The notes: generated from the sequence alone by a model not told the origin. DNA of 64,000 bases from Extensimonas perlucida (GCF_007655255.1 NZ_VMYE01000006.1:62001-126000), one strand, 5' to 3'. Numbered from the stretch's first letter, positions 1 through 15,238 are shown. Translations and numbers: made by a program.

Positions 1-239
1 GCGCGCGCGATGCCCAGCTCTGCGAGCCGCTGCTGGTCGGCCGGCGTGAGCGCGCCGAGCTGGTCCGAGCGGAACAGCCGGCGCCACTTCACGGGCCGCC
101 CCTGCAGCCCAGGGTAGCCACCGAGATCGCGAAAATTCGTCAACCCTTCGAGCGCCAGGGCGCGCGGCGGGGTGGCTGGGTCAGGCGCGAGCGCGGGCAG
201 CGTGCCGGCGGGGGCAGAGGGTGTGGTGGGCGAAGTCAT
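1..239 (-). CDS. Tyrosine phosphatase family protein, N-terminal part (truncated by window edge)
   Basis: This is the N-terminal 79 codons of a minus-strand gene that runs off the left edge. The start ATG is at 239 (reverse strand). The visible protein has a Pro/Ala-rich leader and then the segment LTNFRDLGGY, followed by VKWRRLFRSDQLGALTPAD. That is the typical opening of the bacterial Y_phosphatase3 family (MptpB-like protein-tyrosine/phosphoinositide phosphatases). The catalytic HCxxGKDR loop would lie further left and cannot be seen, so activity is inferred from the family. The gene is divergent from nudJ, with only 88 bp between the two start codons, so the promoters must overlap in that gap. 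Confidence 0.75.
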   Translation of the reverse strand, partial: MTSPTTPSAPAGTLPALAPDPATPPRALALEGLTNFRDLGGYPGLQGRPVKWRRLFRSDQLGALTPADQQRLAELGIAR

Positions 240-327
240 GCCGGTATTTTGACGGCTTGTGTTTTGCGCCGGGATGTCAGCCGCGCCCCGAGCCAGAGCC
301 TCAGGCCGCATGGCGATAATGCGCGCC

Positions 328-810
328 ATGCCGAACCGCTGGAAACCCAATGTCACCGTGGCGGCGCTGATCGAGCGCGACGGCCGCTTTCTGCTCGTCG
401 AGGAAGACACGGCCGACGGCCTGCGCTTCAACAACCCGGCGGGGCACCTGGACCCGGGCGAGTCGCCGATCGAAGCCTGCGTGCGCGAGGTGCTCGAGGA
501 GACGGCCTACGACTTCACGCCCACGGCGCTGGTGGGCATTTACCTCAACCGCTTCCGGCGCACGCGCACGGGCGACGACATCACCTACCTGCGCTTCGCC
601 TTTGCGGGCACGGTGGGCACGCACCACGATTGGCGCCAGCTCGACGAGGGCATCGTGCGCGCGCTGTGGCTCACGCCCGACGAAATCCGCGCCTGCGCCG
701 AGCGTCACCGCAGCCCGGTACTGCTGCAATGCCTGCACGATTACCTGGGCGGGCAGCGCCATCCGCTCGAATTGATCCACACCGACGCGAGCGTGTGGAA
801 CGGCGCCTGA
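328..810 (+). CDS. nudJ: NUDIX hydrolase, NudJ-like phosphatase
   Basis: Predicted 160-aa Nudix hydrolase. From the ATG at 328 the protein begins [21 protein letters not shown], which aligns with the start of E. coli NudJ (HMP-PP/thiamine-diphosphate and nucleoside di/triphosphate hydrolase). The Nudix box spans about residues 39-61: GHLDPGE, seven residues, then REVLEE. The usual Gly after it is Ala. The C-terminal motifs [23 protein letters not shown] are also NudJ-like. A longer frame opens at a GTG at 259, but the conserved homology starts at 328. The gene sits 49 bp upstream of mnmA, the same neighbour as in E. coli, which supports the subfamily call. The exact substrate is not shown by sequence. 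Confidence 0.88.
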   Translation: MPNRWKPNVTVAALIERDGRFLLVEEDTADGLRFNNPAGHLDPGESPIEACVREVLEETAYDFTPTALVGIYLNRFRRTRTGDDITYLRFAFAGTVGTHHDWRQLDEGIVRALWLTPDEIRACAERHRSPVLLQCLHDYLGGQRHPLELIHTDASVWNGA

Positions 811-859
811 CGCCGCAAGCCGCTGCCCGCAGCCGGCATGGCGCGGGATAATTCCGCCC

Positions 860-1975
860 ATGCACAAATACCGCGTCGTCGTGGGCCTCTCGGGCGGGGT
901 GGATTCCGCCGTGTCGGCCTACCTTCTGAAGCAGCAGGGGCACGAGGTCGTCGGCATCTTCATGAAAAACTGGGAGGATGACGACGACAGCGCATACTGC
1001 GCGTCGAACGTCGATTTCGTCGATGCCGCGGCCGTGGCCGACGTGCTGGGCATCGACATCGAACATGTCAACTTTGCCGCCGAATACAAAGACCGCGTGT
1101 TCGCCGAATTTTTGCGCGAGTACGAGGCCGGGCGCACGCCCAACCCCGACGTGCTGTGCAACGCCGAGATCAAGTTCAAGGCCTTTCTCGACCACGCCAT
1201 GCGCTTGGGCGCCGAGAAAATCGCCACCGGCCACTACGCGCGCGTGCGCCAGAGCCCGGCGAGCGGGCGGTTCGAGCTGCTCAAGGGGCTGGATGCCGGC
1301 AAAGACCAAAGCTATTTTCTGCACCGCCTGAACCAGGCGCAGCTGGCCAAGACCTTGTTCCCCGTGGGCGAGCTGCAAAAGTCCGAGGTGCGCCGCATCG
1401 CCGCCGAGATCGGGCTGCCGAACGCGCAGAAAAAAGACTCGACCGGCATCTGCTTCATCGGCGAGCGGCCGTTTCGTGAATTCCTGCAGCGCTACCTGCG
1501 CCACACGCCCGGCCCCATCCTCGACGACAAGGGGCGCAAGCTCGGCGAGCACGTGGGCCTGAGCTTTTACACCCTGGGCCAGCGCCAGGGCCTGGGCATA
1601 GGCGGCGTCAAGGAGCGCGGCGCGCAGCGCGGCGGCGCTGTGCACGCGCCCTGGTTCGTCGCGCGCAAGGAGCTGGCCACCAACGTGCTGCGCGTGGTGC
1701 AGGGGCACGACCACCCCTGGCTGCTCTCGCAGCGCCTGGACGCGCAAGACGCCAGCTGGATCGCCGGCCAGCCGCCCGCGCCCGGCGCTTACGCGGCCAA
1801 GACGCGCTACCGCCAGCCCGACGCCGCGTGCACGCTGGTGCACACGCAGGGCGACCAGTTCCGCCTCGCATTCGCCACGCCGCAATGGGCCGTCACGCCC
1901 GGCCAGAGCGCCGTGCTCTACGCGGGCGAGGTGTGCCTGGGCGGCGGGGTGATCGCGGCAGCCGACGCCGCGTAA
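860..1975 (+). CDS. mnmA: tRNA-specific 2-thiouridylase MnmA
   Basis: MnmA puts the sulfur on U34 of tRNA-Lys, -Glu and -Gln in the cytoplasm, using ATP to adenylate the uridine and persulfide relayed from the Tus/IscS system. The 371-aa length is normal. The PP-loop motif SGGVDS is at residues 11-16. The catalytic pair is visible: Cys100 in NPDVLCNAE and the persulfide-bearing Cys198 in [12 protein letters not shown]. The family signature GKDQSYFL is also present. The ATG at 860 is followed at once by the conserved [11 protein letters not shown] strand, which fixes the start. It lies downstream of nudJ on the same strand and convergent with the giant uvrA, whose stop is only 30 bp away. Confidence 0.97.
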   Translation: MHKYRVVVGLSGGVDSAVSAYLLKQQGHEVVGIFMKNWEDDDDSAYCASNVDFVDAAAVADVLGIDIEHVNFAAEYKDRVFAEFLREYEAGRTPNPDVLCNAEIKFKAFLDHAMRLGAEKIATGHYARVRQSPASGRFELLKGLDAGKDQSYFLHRLNQAQLAKTLFPVGELQKSEVRRIAAEIGLPNAQKKDSTGICFIGERPFREFLQRYLRHTPGPILDDKGRKLGEHVGLSFYTLGQRQGLGIGGVKERGAQRGGAVHAPWFVARKELATNVLRVVQGHDHPWLLSQRLDAQDASWIAGQPPAPGAYAAKTRYRQPDAACTLVHTQGDQFRLAFATPQWAVTPGQSAVLYAGEVCLGGGVIAAADAA

Positions 1976-2005
1976 GCTCACACCCCAAAGGCGGCGCGCG
2001 CCTGG

Positions 2006-8272
<6,267 letters not shown>

Positions 8273-8392
8273 GGCTGCAATGGGGGTCGTGTGTGGGTGA
8301 GGCGGGGCATTGTAGGAGGGGTGTGCCTCACGTCATGTCCGTTAGACTGAATACCTGTTTGTCAGCGAGTACTACCCTCAGAGGAGAAGGAA

Positions 8393-9511
8393 ATGCAACG
8401 TTGGATGTCACTATGGGCAGGCCTTGCCCTGGCCGTCGCTAGCCTATGCGCCCATGCCGATCTACTGATCGGGCAGACGGCGGGGTTTTCGGGCATCGTC
8501 GCCGCGAGCGTGCAGGAGACCACGGCCGGCGCCAGGCTGTACCTGGATCACGTGAACGCACGCGGTGGTGTGTTGGGACAGAAGATCACGCTGATTTCGC
8601 TCGACGATAAGTTCGACCCCAAGCTCGCTGCGGAAAATGCGCGCCAGCTCATCGAAGAGAAAAACGTGCTGGCACTTTTTCTCACCCGCGGCACGCCGCA
8701 CAACGAGGCAATCCTGCCACTGCTCGAAAAATACGGCGTGCCCCTGATCGCCCCTTCGACCGGTGCCATGGTGTTCCACCAGCCCGTGAACAAGCACGTG
8801 TTCAACGTACGCTCCTCCTACCAGCGCGAGGCGGAAAAGGCGGTAATGCACCTGGCAACCATTGGCGTACAGCGTATCGCGGTGCTGTACGTCGACGACA
8901 GTTTCGGTGCCGATGCGCTGGCTGGGGCACAGAAAGGAATGACGGCTGCCAAGCTGAACCCCGTGGTGTTGGCCAAATTCGATCGCGCCAAGCCCGACTT
9001 CGCGCCACTGGTACAGCAGGTGGTCAAAACCGACGCTCAGTCCGTGCTGGTGCTTGGGTCGGGCAAGGCGGTTGCCGATGCGGTACAGGCCTTGCGCGCC
9101 GCGGGTTCCGCAGCGCAGGTGGTGACTCTGTCGAACAACGCGTCGAGCGGTTTCGTCAAAAGCCTGGGCGAAAACGCGCGTGGTGTGGTGATCACCCAGG
9201 TATTCCCCAGCGAGCGCTCCATCGCCTACGCCATCGTCAAGGAAGCACAGACCTTGCTCAAGGCGCAGAACAAGAGCGCAGCAGAACTGAGCCCCATCAT
9301 GTTGGAAGGCTTTGCCGCCGCAAAGGTGCTGGTCGAAGGCTTGCAGCGCGCTGGCCCGCAGCCCACGCGCGAAAAGCTCCGTACCGCACTCGAGAGCATC
9401 CGCAAATTCGACTTGGGGGGGATGGAACTGAGCTACGCACCGGACGACCACACGGGCCTGGTATTTACCGATCTTTCGATCGTCGGCCCCGACGGCAAAT
9501 TTTTACGCTGA
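8393..9511 (+). CDS. ABC transporter substrate-binding protein (LivK/branched-chain amino acid type)
   Basis: A 372-aa periplasmic binding protein of type I fold. Residues 1-22 form a signal peptide (hydrophobic LWAGLALAVASLC, then AHA before the mature end). The mature protein opens LLIGQTAGFSG and continues with LYLDHVNARGGVLGQKI, then FDPKLAAENARQLIEE. This is the Peripla_BP_6 pattern of Leu/Ile/Val-type receptors. The strong SD GAGGAGAAGG lies just upstream of the ATG at 8393. No permease or ATPase genes of a Liv system adjoin it: the neighbours are uvrA (divergent) and a porin (convergent). It therefore works with a transporter encoded elsewhere or is an orphan receptor. The ligand is not predictable from sequence. 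Confidence 0.9.
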   Translation: MQRWMSLWAGLALAVASLCAHADLLIGQTAGFSGIVAASVQETTAGARLYLDHVNARGGVLGQKITLISLDDKFDPKLAAENARQLIEEKNVLALFLTRGTPHNEAILPLLEKYGVPLIAPSTGAMVFHQPVNKHVFNVRSSYQREAEKAVMHLATIGVQRIAVLYVDDSFGADALAGAQKGMTAAKLNPVVLAKFDRAKPDFAPLVQQVVKTDAQSVLVLGSGKAVADAVQALRAAGSAAQVVTLSNNASSGFVKSLGENARGVVITQVFPSERSIAYAIVKEAQTLLKAQNKSAAELSPIMLEGFAAAKVLVEGLQRAGPQPTREKLRTALESIRKFDLGGMELSYAPDDHTGLVFTDLSIVGPDGKFLR

Positions 9512-9531
9512 GGACCGCCCCCACGCAAGGC

Positions 9532-9565
9532 AATAAAAAAACCTTGCAGCCGTGAGACTGCAAGG
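9532..9565 (-). terminator. Rho-independent terminator of the porin gene
   Basis: A perfect 8-bp stem, CCTTGCAG (9542-9549) and CTGCAAGG (9558-9565), with an 8-nt loop. On the minus strand it is followed by a run of T (A-run at about 9535-9541 on the plus strand). It lies 61 bp past the porin stop. Confidence 0.88.
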
Positions 9566-9625
9566 CCAATAGGAGTCGCAATGCGAGAGCGCATGGCGCC
9601 AAGGCCATGCGGATGCTGCGGATGC

Positions 9626-10621
9626 TTAGAAGTTGTGAGCCATGCCGACGCCGAAGGTGCTCAGGTTGGCACCCGTGATGCCCGTGGCATAGCGGGCACC
9701 AGCCTTGTTGTCCACGTGGGTATAGATCGCATACACCTTGGTGCGCTTGCTGAAGTTGTAGTTGTAGCCCAGGATGACCTGGTTGGCATCGCTGTTGGCC
9801 ACGTGGTCGAGCTTGCTCGTGTGTGCAAAGCCCAGGGCGACGTCGGAGGCGCCGAAGGTGTAGCCGCCGGTGATGCGATAGACGTCGCGCGAACCAGCAT
9901 TGATCAAATAGTCGTTGTCATAGTTCTTGACATGCTGGTAGTAGCCGGCGATCTGGAACGGACCCCATGTGTAGTGTGCGCGCAGGCCAAATTGGTTGGC
10001 ATCACCCACCTTGGTGTAGCCGGCGCCCAGCGCCAGCGGGCCGCCTTCCCAGTTCACGGCCAGGTCGTAGGCGTTCTTCATGTCGGGAATGGTGCTCGAG
10101 ACGGGCTGGCGCTCGTGCATCGAAAGGGCGCCTTCGACCGTCAAACCCGCAAACAGCGGGGTGCGGTAAGCCACCTTGTTGACGTCGCGCATCAGATAAC
10201 CATACAGCGCGTCCGAAGCGTTGCCGGTGTCGTAGTTCGGGGCGTCGAGCACGCCGTAGTCGGCCACGGCGAAGTACGACTCGGCGATCCAGCGGCCCAT
10301 GCGCAGCATGCCGAAGTTGCCCGAGAGGTTGACTTCGCTCTGGCGGCCAAAGAAGCTCGTGCTCGACTGTGCGCCCGTGCTCGAATCAAACCCACTTTCA
10401 AGCTGGAAGCCCGCTTTCAGGCCGCCACCCAGGTCTTCCACACCCTTGAAACCGAAACGCGAGGCGTTGTTGTTCATTTTGGTGGTCGTGGTGTCACCGA
10501 TTTTTTCGCGCTCCACCGAGGTGTTGATACGGCCGTAGAGCGTCACGCTGCTTTGGGCCAGGGCGGCACTGCTGCCGGCCACAGCCAGCGCTGCAAGGGC
10601 GATGCGGGTCATGGCTTTCAT
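9626..10621 (-). CDS. Gram-negative porin (Omp32-like trimeric outer-membrane channel)
   Basis: A 331-aa general-diffusion porin. From the ATG at 10621 (SD GGAGGAAG upstream) there is a signal peptide MKAMTRIALAALAVAGSSAALAQ. The mature start SSVTLYGRINTSVE is typical of Burkholderiales porins (PF13609). SRFGFKGVEDLGGGLKAGFQLE is the next signature. The protein ends in Phe (GMAHNF), as BAM-inserted beta-barrels do. A longer frame to 10687 is open, but the signal peptide and SD fix the start. The product should form a 16-strand barrel passing small, often anionic, solutes. It is monocistronic, with its own terminator and a 337-bp upstream region. Confidence 0.95.
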   Translation of the reverse strand: MKAMTRIALAALAVAGSSAALAQSSVTLYGRINTSVEREKIGDTTTTKMNNNASRFGFKGVEDLGGGLKAGFQLESGFDSSTGAQSSTSFFGRQSEVNLSGNFGMLRMGRWIAESYFAVADYGVLDAPNYDTGNASDALYGYLMRDVNKVAYRTPLFAGLTVEGALSMHERQPVSSTIPDMKNAYDLAVNWEGGPLALGAGYTKVGDANQFGLRAHYTWGPFQIAGYYQHVKNYDNDYLINAGSRDVYRITGGYTFGASDVALGFAHTSKLDHVANSDANQVILGYNYNFSKRTKVYAIYTHVDNKAGARYATGITGANLSTFGVGMAHNF

Positions 10622-10892
10622 GGGGCTTCCTCCGAACGAAGATTGGTTGCTGAAAAAAAGAATGGCATGGGTTTTTGGCTTGGCCACTCAAGGGTTTTCC
10701 CGAGGCGCGATAGTAGAGAAAAGTGCGGTAGTTCAGGAAATTTGTTGACGTTTTGATGACAGTTGGTGCGTGTTTGACGTGTATTTACAACATTTGCACC
10801 ACATTCAATCTTGCAAAAAGCATACCGCCCCAAGTTGGCACAGCCATTGCGAAGGATGCGGGCGCGCCTTGCCCGCCATGCATCGCCGCAGC
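10622..10892. other. Porin upstream region
   Basis: This non-coding stretch is AT-richer than its surroundings, especially at 10740-10820. It must hold the porin promoter on the minus strand. A possible TTGAAT...AAATAC pair is visible on that strand, but it is too weak to call. I see no repeats or ORFs of merit here. Confidence 0.4.
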
Positions 10893-10937
10893 AAAAAGCC
10901 CCATGGGCGCAGGCGCGGGGCCTGTCTCCATGGGGCT
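10893..10937 (-). terminator. Terminator of the MFS transporter gene
   Basis: A 10-bp perfect stem, AGCCCCATGG (10897-10906) and CCATGGGGCT (10928-10937). On the minus strand it is followed by TTTTT. It begins about 22 bp after the MFS stop codon. Confidence 0.85.
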
Positions 10938-10958
10938 GGGCTGCGGGCGCGGCGCGGG

Positions 10959-12617
10959 TCAGTCGTTGGCGTAGATATCGACGTCCTTGGTTTCGCGCAC
11001 GAACAGCGTGCCCACCACTGCGGTGATGGCCGCGATGATGATCGGATACCACAGGCCGTTGTACATGTTGCCCGTCTGCGCCACGATGGCGAACGAGGTC
11101 GTGGGCAGCAGGCCGCCGAACCAGCCGTTGCCGATGTGGTAGGGCAGGCTCATCGAGGTGTAGCGGATGCGCGTGGGGAACAGCTCCACCAGCATCGCGG
11201 CGATCGGGCCATACACCATGGTCACCAGGAGCACAAGGTAGGTCAGCAGCGCGATCATCATGCCCTTGTTCATCTTCGCGGGGTCGGCCTTGGTCGGGTA
11301 GCCGTCGGCCTTGAGCGTCTCGGCCACGGCCTTCTTGAACGCGGCATCCTTGGCCTTGACCTCTGTGGGCGGCAGGCCCTTGGAGGAATAGCTCGGGATC
11401 ACCGTATCGCCGATCTTGATGACCGCGGGCGTGCCGGCGGGCGCGGCTTCGTTTTCATAGCTCACCGAATTTGCGGCCAGCACCTGCTTGGCGATGTCGC
11501 AGGAGCTCGTGAACTTCACCGTGCCCGTGGGGTTGAACTGGAACGAGCACTCGGCCGGGTCGGCCACGACCACCACTTTGCTCTTGGCCTGCGCTGCGGC
11601 GAGGTCGGGGTTGGCGGCTTCGGTCAGCGCCTTGAAGGTCGGGAAGTAGGTCAGCGCGGCGAGTGCGCAACCCGCCATGATGATGGGCTTGCGGCCGATC
11701 TTGTCCGACAGCGCGCCGAAGACCACGAAGAACGGCGTGCCGATGAGCAGCGCCGCGGCGATCATCAGGTTCGCCGTGACGGCATCGACCTTGAGCTGCT
11801 GCGTGAGGAAAAACAGCGCATAGAACTGCCCCGTGTACCAGACCACGGCCTGGCCCGCGGTGAGGCCGACCAGCGCGAGGATCACGATCTTCAGATTCTT
11901 CCACTGGCCGAAGGATTCGGACAGCGGCGCCTTCGAAGTCTTGCCCTCGGCCTTCATCTTCTGGAACGCGGGCGATTCGGACAGCGACAGGCGAATCCAC
12001 ACCGACACGGCCAGCAGCAGGATGGACACGCCAAACGGAATGCGCCAGCCCCAGTCGCCAAAGGCCTGCTCACCCATGAGCGTGCGCGTGCCCAGAATCA
12101 CCAGCAGCGACAGGAACAGGCCCAGCGTCGCGGTGGTCTGGATCCATGAGGTATAGGCACCGCGCTTGCCGTGCGGCGCGTGCTCGGCCACGTAGGTTGC
12201 AGCGCCGCCGTATTCGCCGCCGAGCGCCAGGCCCTGCAGCAGCCGCAGCCCGATCAGGATCACCGGCGCGGCCACGCCTATGCTCGCATAGTTGGGCAGG
12301 ATACCGACGATGAAGGTCGAGAGGCCCATGATCAGGATGGTCACCAAAAAGGTGTATTTGCGCCCGATCATGTCGCCCAGGCGGCCAAACACCAGCGCGC
12401 CGAAAGGCCGCACGATGAAGCCTGCGGCAAAGGCCAGCAGCGCGAAGATGAAGGCCGAGCCTTCATCGAGGCCGCTGAAAAACTGCTTGGCGATGATGGC
12501 CGCGAGCGAGCCGTACAGGTAAAAGTCGTACCACTCGAACACGGTGCCGAGCGACGAGGCGAAGATGACCTTCTTCTCCTCGGCCGTCATGGGACGGGGG
12601 GCGGGATGGGTTGCCAT
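10959..12617 (-). CDS. MFS transporter, metabolite:H+ symporter family (ShiA/ProP-like)
   Basis: A 552-aa inner-membrane carrier. The start is at 12617, preceded by GGAGACAAACCC. Family marks are SSLGTVFEWYDFYLYGSLA before helix 1, the loop 2-3 motif GRLGDMIGRKYTF, GGEYGGAATYVAEHAP, and a second GxLSDKIGRKP motif in the C-terminal half. These are typical of the MHS family (proton symport of organic acids, betaines or shikimate). It is about 110-120 residues longer than usual: residues about 325-445 form a soluble, Lys/Ala-rich insertion containing a cysteine pair. This follows the second GRKP loop, between late helices. The substrate is unknown. The gene stands alone with its own terminator. 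Confidence 0.92.
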   Translation of the reverse strand: MATHPAPRPMTAEEKKVIFASSLGTVFEWYDFYLYGSLAAIIAKQFFSGLDEGSAFIFALLAFAAGFIVRPFGALVFGRLGDMIGRKYTFLVTILIMGLSTFIVGILPNYASIGVAAPVILIGLRLLQGLALGGEYGGAATYVAEHAPHGKRGAYTSWIQTTATLGLFLSLLVILGTRTLMGEQAFGDWGWRIPFGVSILLLAVSVWIRLSLSESPAFQKMKAEGKTSKAPLSESFGQWKNLKIVILALVGLTAGQAVVWYTGQFYALFFLTQQLKVDAVTANLMIAAALLIGTPFFVVFGALSDKIGRKPIIMAGCALAALTYFPTFKALTEAANPDLAAAQAKSKVVVVADPAECSFQFNPTGTVKFTSSCDIAKQVLAANSVSYENEAAPAGTPAVIKIGDTVIPSYSSKGLPPTEVKAKDAAFKKAVAETLKADGYPTKADPAKMNKGMMIALLTYLVLLVTMVYGPIAAMLVELFPTRIRYTSMSLPYHIGNGWFGGLLPTTSFAIVAQTGNMYNGLWYPIIIAAITAVVGTLFVRETKDVDIYAND

Positions 12618-12810
12618 GGGTTTGTCTCCTCAAAAAAGCCATGCGATCCGCGCCGGGGCCAAACGCCCAACGCGAGCCATGGCATTTTTCGGGCTGCCGC
12701 TGACCCGACTCTGACGCCAAACTGACGAGGCTCTGACAAACTCAGGTCAAACCCGCATCATTCATTTCGCAATGCGGGAAATGACGTGACCGGCCCAGGG
12801 TCGGCAGCTT

Positions 12811-13449
12811 TTAGGCCGAGGGCAACTGGCGCACGGCGTCCCAGTCGGGGCCGTCGAACCAGGCGTCGCCCGTAAGGTAGGCGCGCAGCATGGGCAGGCT
12901 GTCCAGGCCCCAGAACAGCTTGTCATCGACGACGAAGGCCGGCACGCCGAACACGCCCTGCGCGATCGCGGCGTCGGTGTTGGCGCGCAGCAGCGCCTTG
13001 GGCGCCTCGCTCGTGCTGCTCTGGCCGGGGCGCGTCTGCTCGGCCAGGGCCTGCGCGAGCGCATCGAGACGCTGCGGATCGAGCGCGTCCTGCCCACCCT
13101 GCCACACATGGCGCAGCAGCGTGCCCGCAACGAAGCGGTTGACGCTGCCGTCGTCGCTGCAGGCCAGCGCCTGGCGCAGCAGCGGCAGCGGGCTGAACGG
13201 AAAGCGCGCCGGCATCTTGAGCGGAATGCCCAGCGCGTGTCCGAGCCAGGCTACGTGGCGGAAGGTCCAGTCGCGCTTGGGCGCAATGCCGCCCGGCCCG
13301 GGGTTGCCGTGCTGCTTGAGCAGCGCACCCAGCAGCACCGGCCGATAGCGCACGCTGTAGCTCAGCCCTTCCAAGGCGAGCGGCAGGCGCTCGAACGCGA
13401 GCCAGGCGTAGGGCGAGAGGAAGTCGAGGTAAAAAGTGATGTGCTTCAT
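12811..13449 (-). CDS. 2-hydroxychromene-2-carboxylate isomerase / DsbA-family thioredoxin-fold protein
   Basis: A 212-aa protein of the kappa-GST-like HCCA isomerase family. It opens ITFYLDFLSPYAWLAFERL: the SPY motif replaces the CxxC of true disulfide oxidases, and the Ser is the glutathione-activating residue in this family. The C-terminal part has GVFGVPAFVVDDKLFWGLDSLPML, the cis-Pro loop and substrate-side signature. The real reaction in vivo is unknown; degradative aromatic genes are not nearby. The start ATG overlaps the stop of the DUF1289 gene by 4 bp (ATGA), so it is last in a coupled operon from mvaB. A 7-bp hairpin (12752-12778) lies about 32 bp past the stop and may end the transcript. 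Confidence 0.9.
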   Translation of the reverse strand: MKHITFYLDFLSPYAWLAFERLPLALEGLSYSVRYRPVLLGALLKQHGNPGPGGIAPKRDWTFRHVAWLGHALGIPLKMPARFPFSPLPLLRQALACSDDGSVNRFVAGTLLRHVWQGGQDALDPQRLDALAQALAEQTRPGQSSTSEAPKALLRANTDAAIAQGVFGVPAFVVDDKLFWGLDSLPMLRAYLTGDAWFDGPDWDAVRQLPSA

Positions 13450-13766
13450 GGCTTGCGGGCGGAGGCGCCTTCGGCAGTGTGGTTTTCCGACACAGGGCTC
13501 TCAGCGCGCGGAGGAAAAACGAAGCCCGCGCGCTGTGCGAGCCGCGCCCAGATGGCCAAGCGTGCGGCGCTATCGGCGCTGGCCCAGGCCCGGATCTCGG
13601 CCACGGTGCGAAAGCAGCCTTCGCAATGGCTCTGGTCGGGCGCCATGCGGCACACCGAGATGCAAGGCGAGGGGATGACCTCGTCGGAATCTGCATCAAA
13701 ATAGCCCGCAGACGCTAGCAGACCTGCGCGGGCAGCTATGGGTTTGGTAGTTTCTTCGGCGTTCAT
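13446..13766 (-). CDS. DUF1289 domain protein
   Basis: A 106-aa protein. The DUF1289 core SPCISVCRM...HCEGCFRTVAEIRAW spans about residues 32-62, with four Cys (CxxxC...CxxC) that probably bind a metal or Fe-S cluster. Its function is not known. The start is taken at the ATG at 13766, 4 bp after the ybaK stop; an open frame continues further upstream but overlaps ybaK. Residues about 8-26 (IAARAGLLASAGYFDAD) derive from an in-frame copy of the dispersed palindromic element. The 4-bp overlap with the next gene indicates translational coupling. Confidence 0.88.
   Translation of the reverse strand: MNAEETTKPIAARAGLLASAGYFDADSDEVIPSPCISVCRMAPDQSHCEGCFRTVAEIRAWASADSAARLAIWARLAQRAGFVFPPRAESPVSENHTAEGASARKP
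13690..13745. repeat. Dispersed palindromic element inside the DUF1289 gene
   Basis: On the minus strand it reads CATAGCTGCCCGCGCAGGTC, then TGCTAGCGTCTGCGGGCTAT, then TTTGATGC. Core ATAGCTGC, the central GCTAGCG arm and the trailing TTTGA match the element at 48597. It is translated in frame near the N-terminus. Confidence 0.7.
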
Positions 13767-13770
13767 GTGT

Positions 13771-14313
13771 TTATTGTTTGGCTGAGCCAGCTGCCCCATC
13801 GGAAGCAGCATCGACCACCACGTCCACAACGGGGGCGCCCGTCCAGCGCTGCAGCTCACTCGGGTGCAGCGGGAACACTGCGTGCGGATGCCCTGCGGCG
13901 GCCCAGACCTCGGCAAAGCGCAGCAGATCACGGTCGATCAGCGTCACGGGCGGCGTGGCATGCGCGATCGGCGCCACACCGCCAATCGAAAAGCCCGTGC
14001 GCGCCTTGACGAAGTCGGCGTCGGCGCGGCCTATGGGGCCCACGAGCGCCGCCACCTTGCGCTCATCGACGCGCCGGTCGCCCGAGGTGATCACGAGCAC
14101 CGCGGCATCGTCGCTCTTGCGCCGGAAGATGATGCTCTTGGCCACCTGCCCGACGAGGATGCCCAGCGCATCCGCCGCCTGCTGCGCCGTGCGCGCCGCA
14201 TCGTCCAACATGCGCGGCAATTGCGCGTGCCCCAGCGCCTGCAGTTGCGCGCTGACGCGCTGCACGCCCTCGGGGAGTTTTTGCAGGTCCTGTGCTGGCT
14301 GCATCATGTTCAT
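13771..14313 (-). CDS. YbaK/EbsC family aminoacyl-tRNA deacylase-like protein
   Basis: A 180-aa protein with the YbaK fold that hydrolyses mischarged tRNA (Cys-tRNAPro, Ala-tRNAPro or Ser-tRNA, depending on subgroup). Visible marks are ILVGQVAKSIIFRRKSD with the conserved catalytic Lys, VLVITSGDRRVDERKVA, and GFSIGGVAPIAHATP, the GxxxGGVxP glycine motif. The start ATG at 14313 has an AGAGAAG SD and lies 7 bp after mvaB. It is second in the mvaB-ybaK-DUF1289-DsbA-like operon. The amino-acid specificity cannot be told from sequence alone. Confidence 0.9.
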   Translation of the reverse strand: MNMMQPAQDLQKLPEGVQRVSAQLQALGHAQLPRMLDDAARTAQQAADALGILVGQVAKSIIFRRKSDDAAVLVITSGDRRVDERKVAALVGPIGRADADFVKARTGFSIGGVAPIAHATPPVTLIDRDLLRFAEVWAAAGHPHAVFPLHPSELQRWTGAPVVDVVVDAASDGAAGSAKQ

Positions 14314-14320
14314 GACTTCT

Positions 14321-15238
14321 CTACCCGGCGCGCTTGTTCAAGATCGCCGTGGCCGCGCGCGACTGCGTCTTGCGGCCCAGAAAATCGCTGATATACACGC
14401 CCGCGTCGATGAGCTTGTCGAGGTTGATGCCCGTTTCTATGCCCATGCCGTGCAGCATATAGACCACGTCCTCCGTGGCCACGTTGCCGGTCGCGCCCTT
14501 GGCGTAAGGGCAGCCGCCCAGACCCGCCACCGAAGTGTCGAACTGCCACACACCGAGCGCCAGCGCCGCCAGCGTGTTCGCGAGCGCCTGGCCGTAGGTG
14601 TCGTGAAAGTGGCCCGATACGTCGTCGAGCGCATAGTGCTGCAGCGCCGCCTCGATCGCGCGCTGCACCTTGAGCGGCGTACCCACGCCTATGGTGTCGG
14701 CCACACCCACGTGCTGCACGCCGATCTGCTTCATCAGCTGCGCCACGTAGGCCACACGCTCGGGCGCCACCTCGCCCTCGTAGGGGCAACCCACGGCGCA
14801 GGAAATCGCCCCGCGCACGTAGATGCCGGCAGCGCGCGCTGCTTCCACTACCGGCGCAAAGCGCTCGATGCTCTCGGCGATGCTGCAGTTGATGTTTTTC
14901 TGGCTGAAGGCTTCGCTCGCCGCGCCGAACACCACGACCTCATCGGGCCGGCTCGCGAGCGCCGCCTCGAAGCCCTTGAGGTTGGGCGTGAGCACCGAAT
15001 AGCGCACGCCGGGCTTGCGCTGAATGCCCGCCATCACCTCGGCGTTGTCGGCCATCTGCGGCACCCACTTGGGGCTCACGAAGCTGGTCACCTCGACCTC
15101 GCGCAGACCCGCGTCCTGCAGGCGGTGCACGAGTTCGATCTTGACCGCCGCAGGCACGGGCGACTTTTCATTTTGCAGACCGTCGCGCGGGCCGACATCG
15201 ACGAGCTTCACGCGGGAGGGGTAGGAGGCGGTGGGCAT
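14321..15238 (-). CDS. mvaB: Hydroxymethylglutaryl-CoA lyase
   Basis: A 305-aa TIM-barrel enzyme that splits HMG-CoA to acetoacetate and acetyl-CoA, the last step of leucine and isovalerate catabolism. Residues KLVDVGPRDGLQNE carry the metal ligand Asp19 and Arg18. The signature GLGGCPYAKGATGNVATED has the catalytic Cys near residue 243. His ligands are in SGHFHDTYGQALAN. The start is the ATG at 15238; upstream codons in the same frame belong to tRNA-side sequence. Other leucine-degradation genes (liu) are not adjacent. It heads the minus-strand operon and is divergent from tRNA-Arg. Confidence 0.96.
   Translation of the reverse strand: MPTASYPSRVKLVDVGPRDGLQNEKSPVPAAVKIELVHRLQDAGLREVEVTSFVSPKWVPQMADNAEVMAGIQRKPGVRYSVLTPNLKGFEAALASRPDEVVVFGAASEAFSQKNINCSIAESIERFAPVVEAARAAGIYVRGAISCAVGCPYEGEVAPERVAYVAQLMKQIGVQHVGVADTIGVGTPLKVQRAIEAALQHYALDDVSGHFHDTYGQALANTLAALALGVWQFDTSVAGLGGCPYAKGATGNVATEDVVYMLHGMGIETGINLDKLIDAGVYISDFLGRKTQSRAATAILNKRAG

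Noticed and set aside
671-1981. 436-aa open frame on the minus strand opposite mnmA
   Set aside because: Shadow frame of mnmA in high-GC DNA; no recognisable domain, and mnmA is complete on the plus strand.
10770-12149. 459-aa plus-strand frame opposite the MFS gene
   Set aside because: Composition (His/Arg/Gly) is that of a shadow; the minus-strand MFS has full homology and a terminator.
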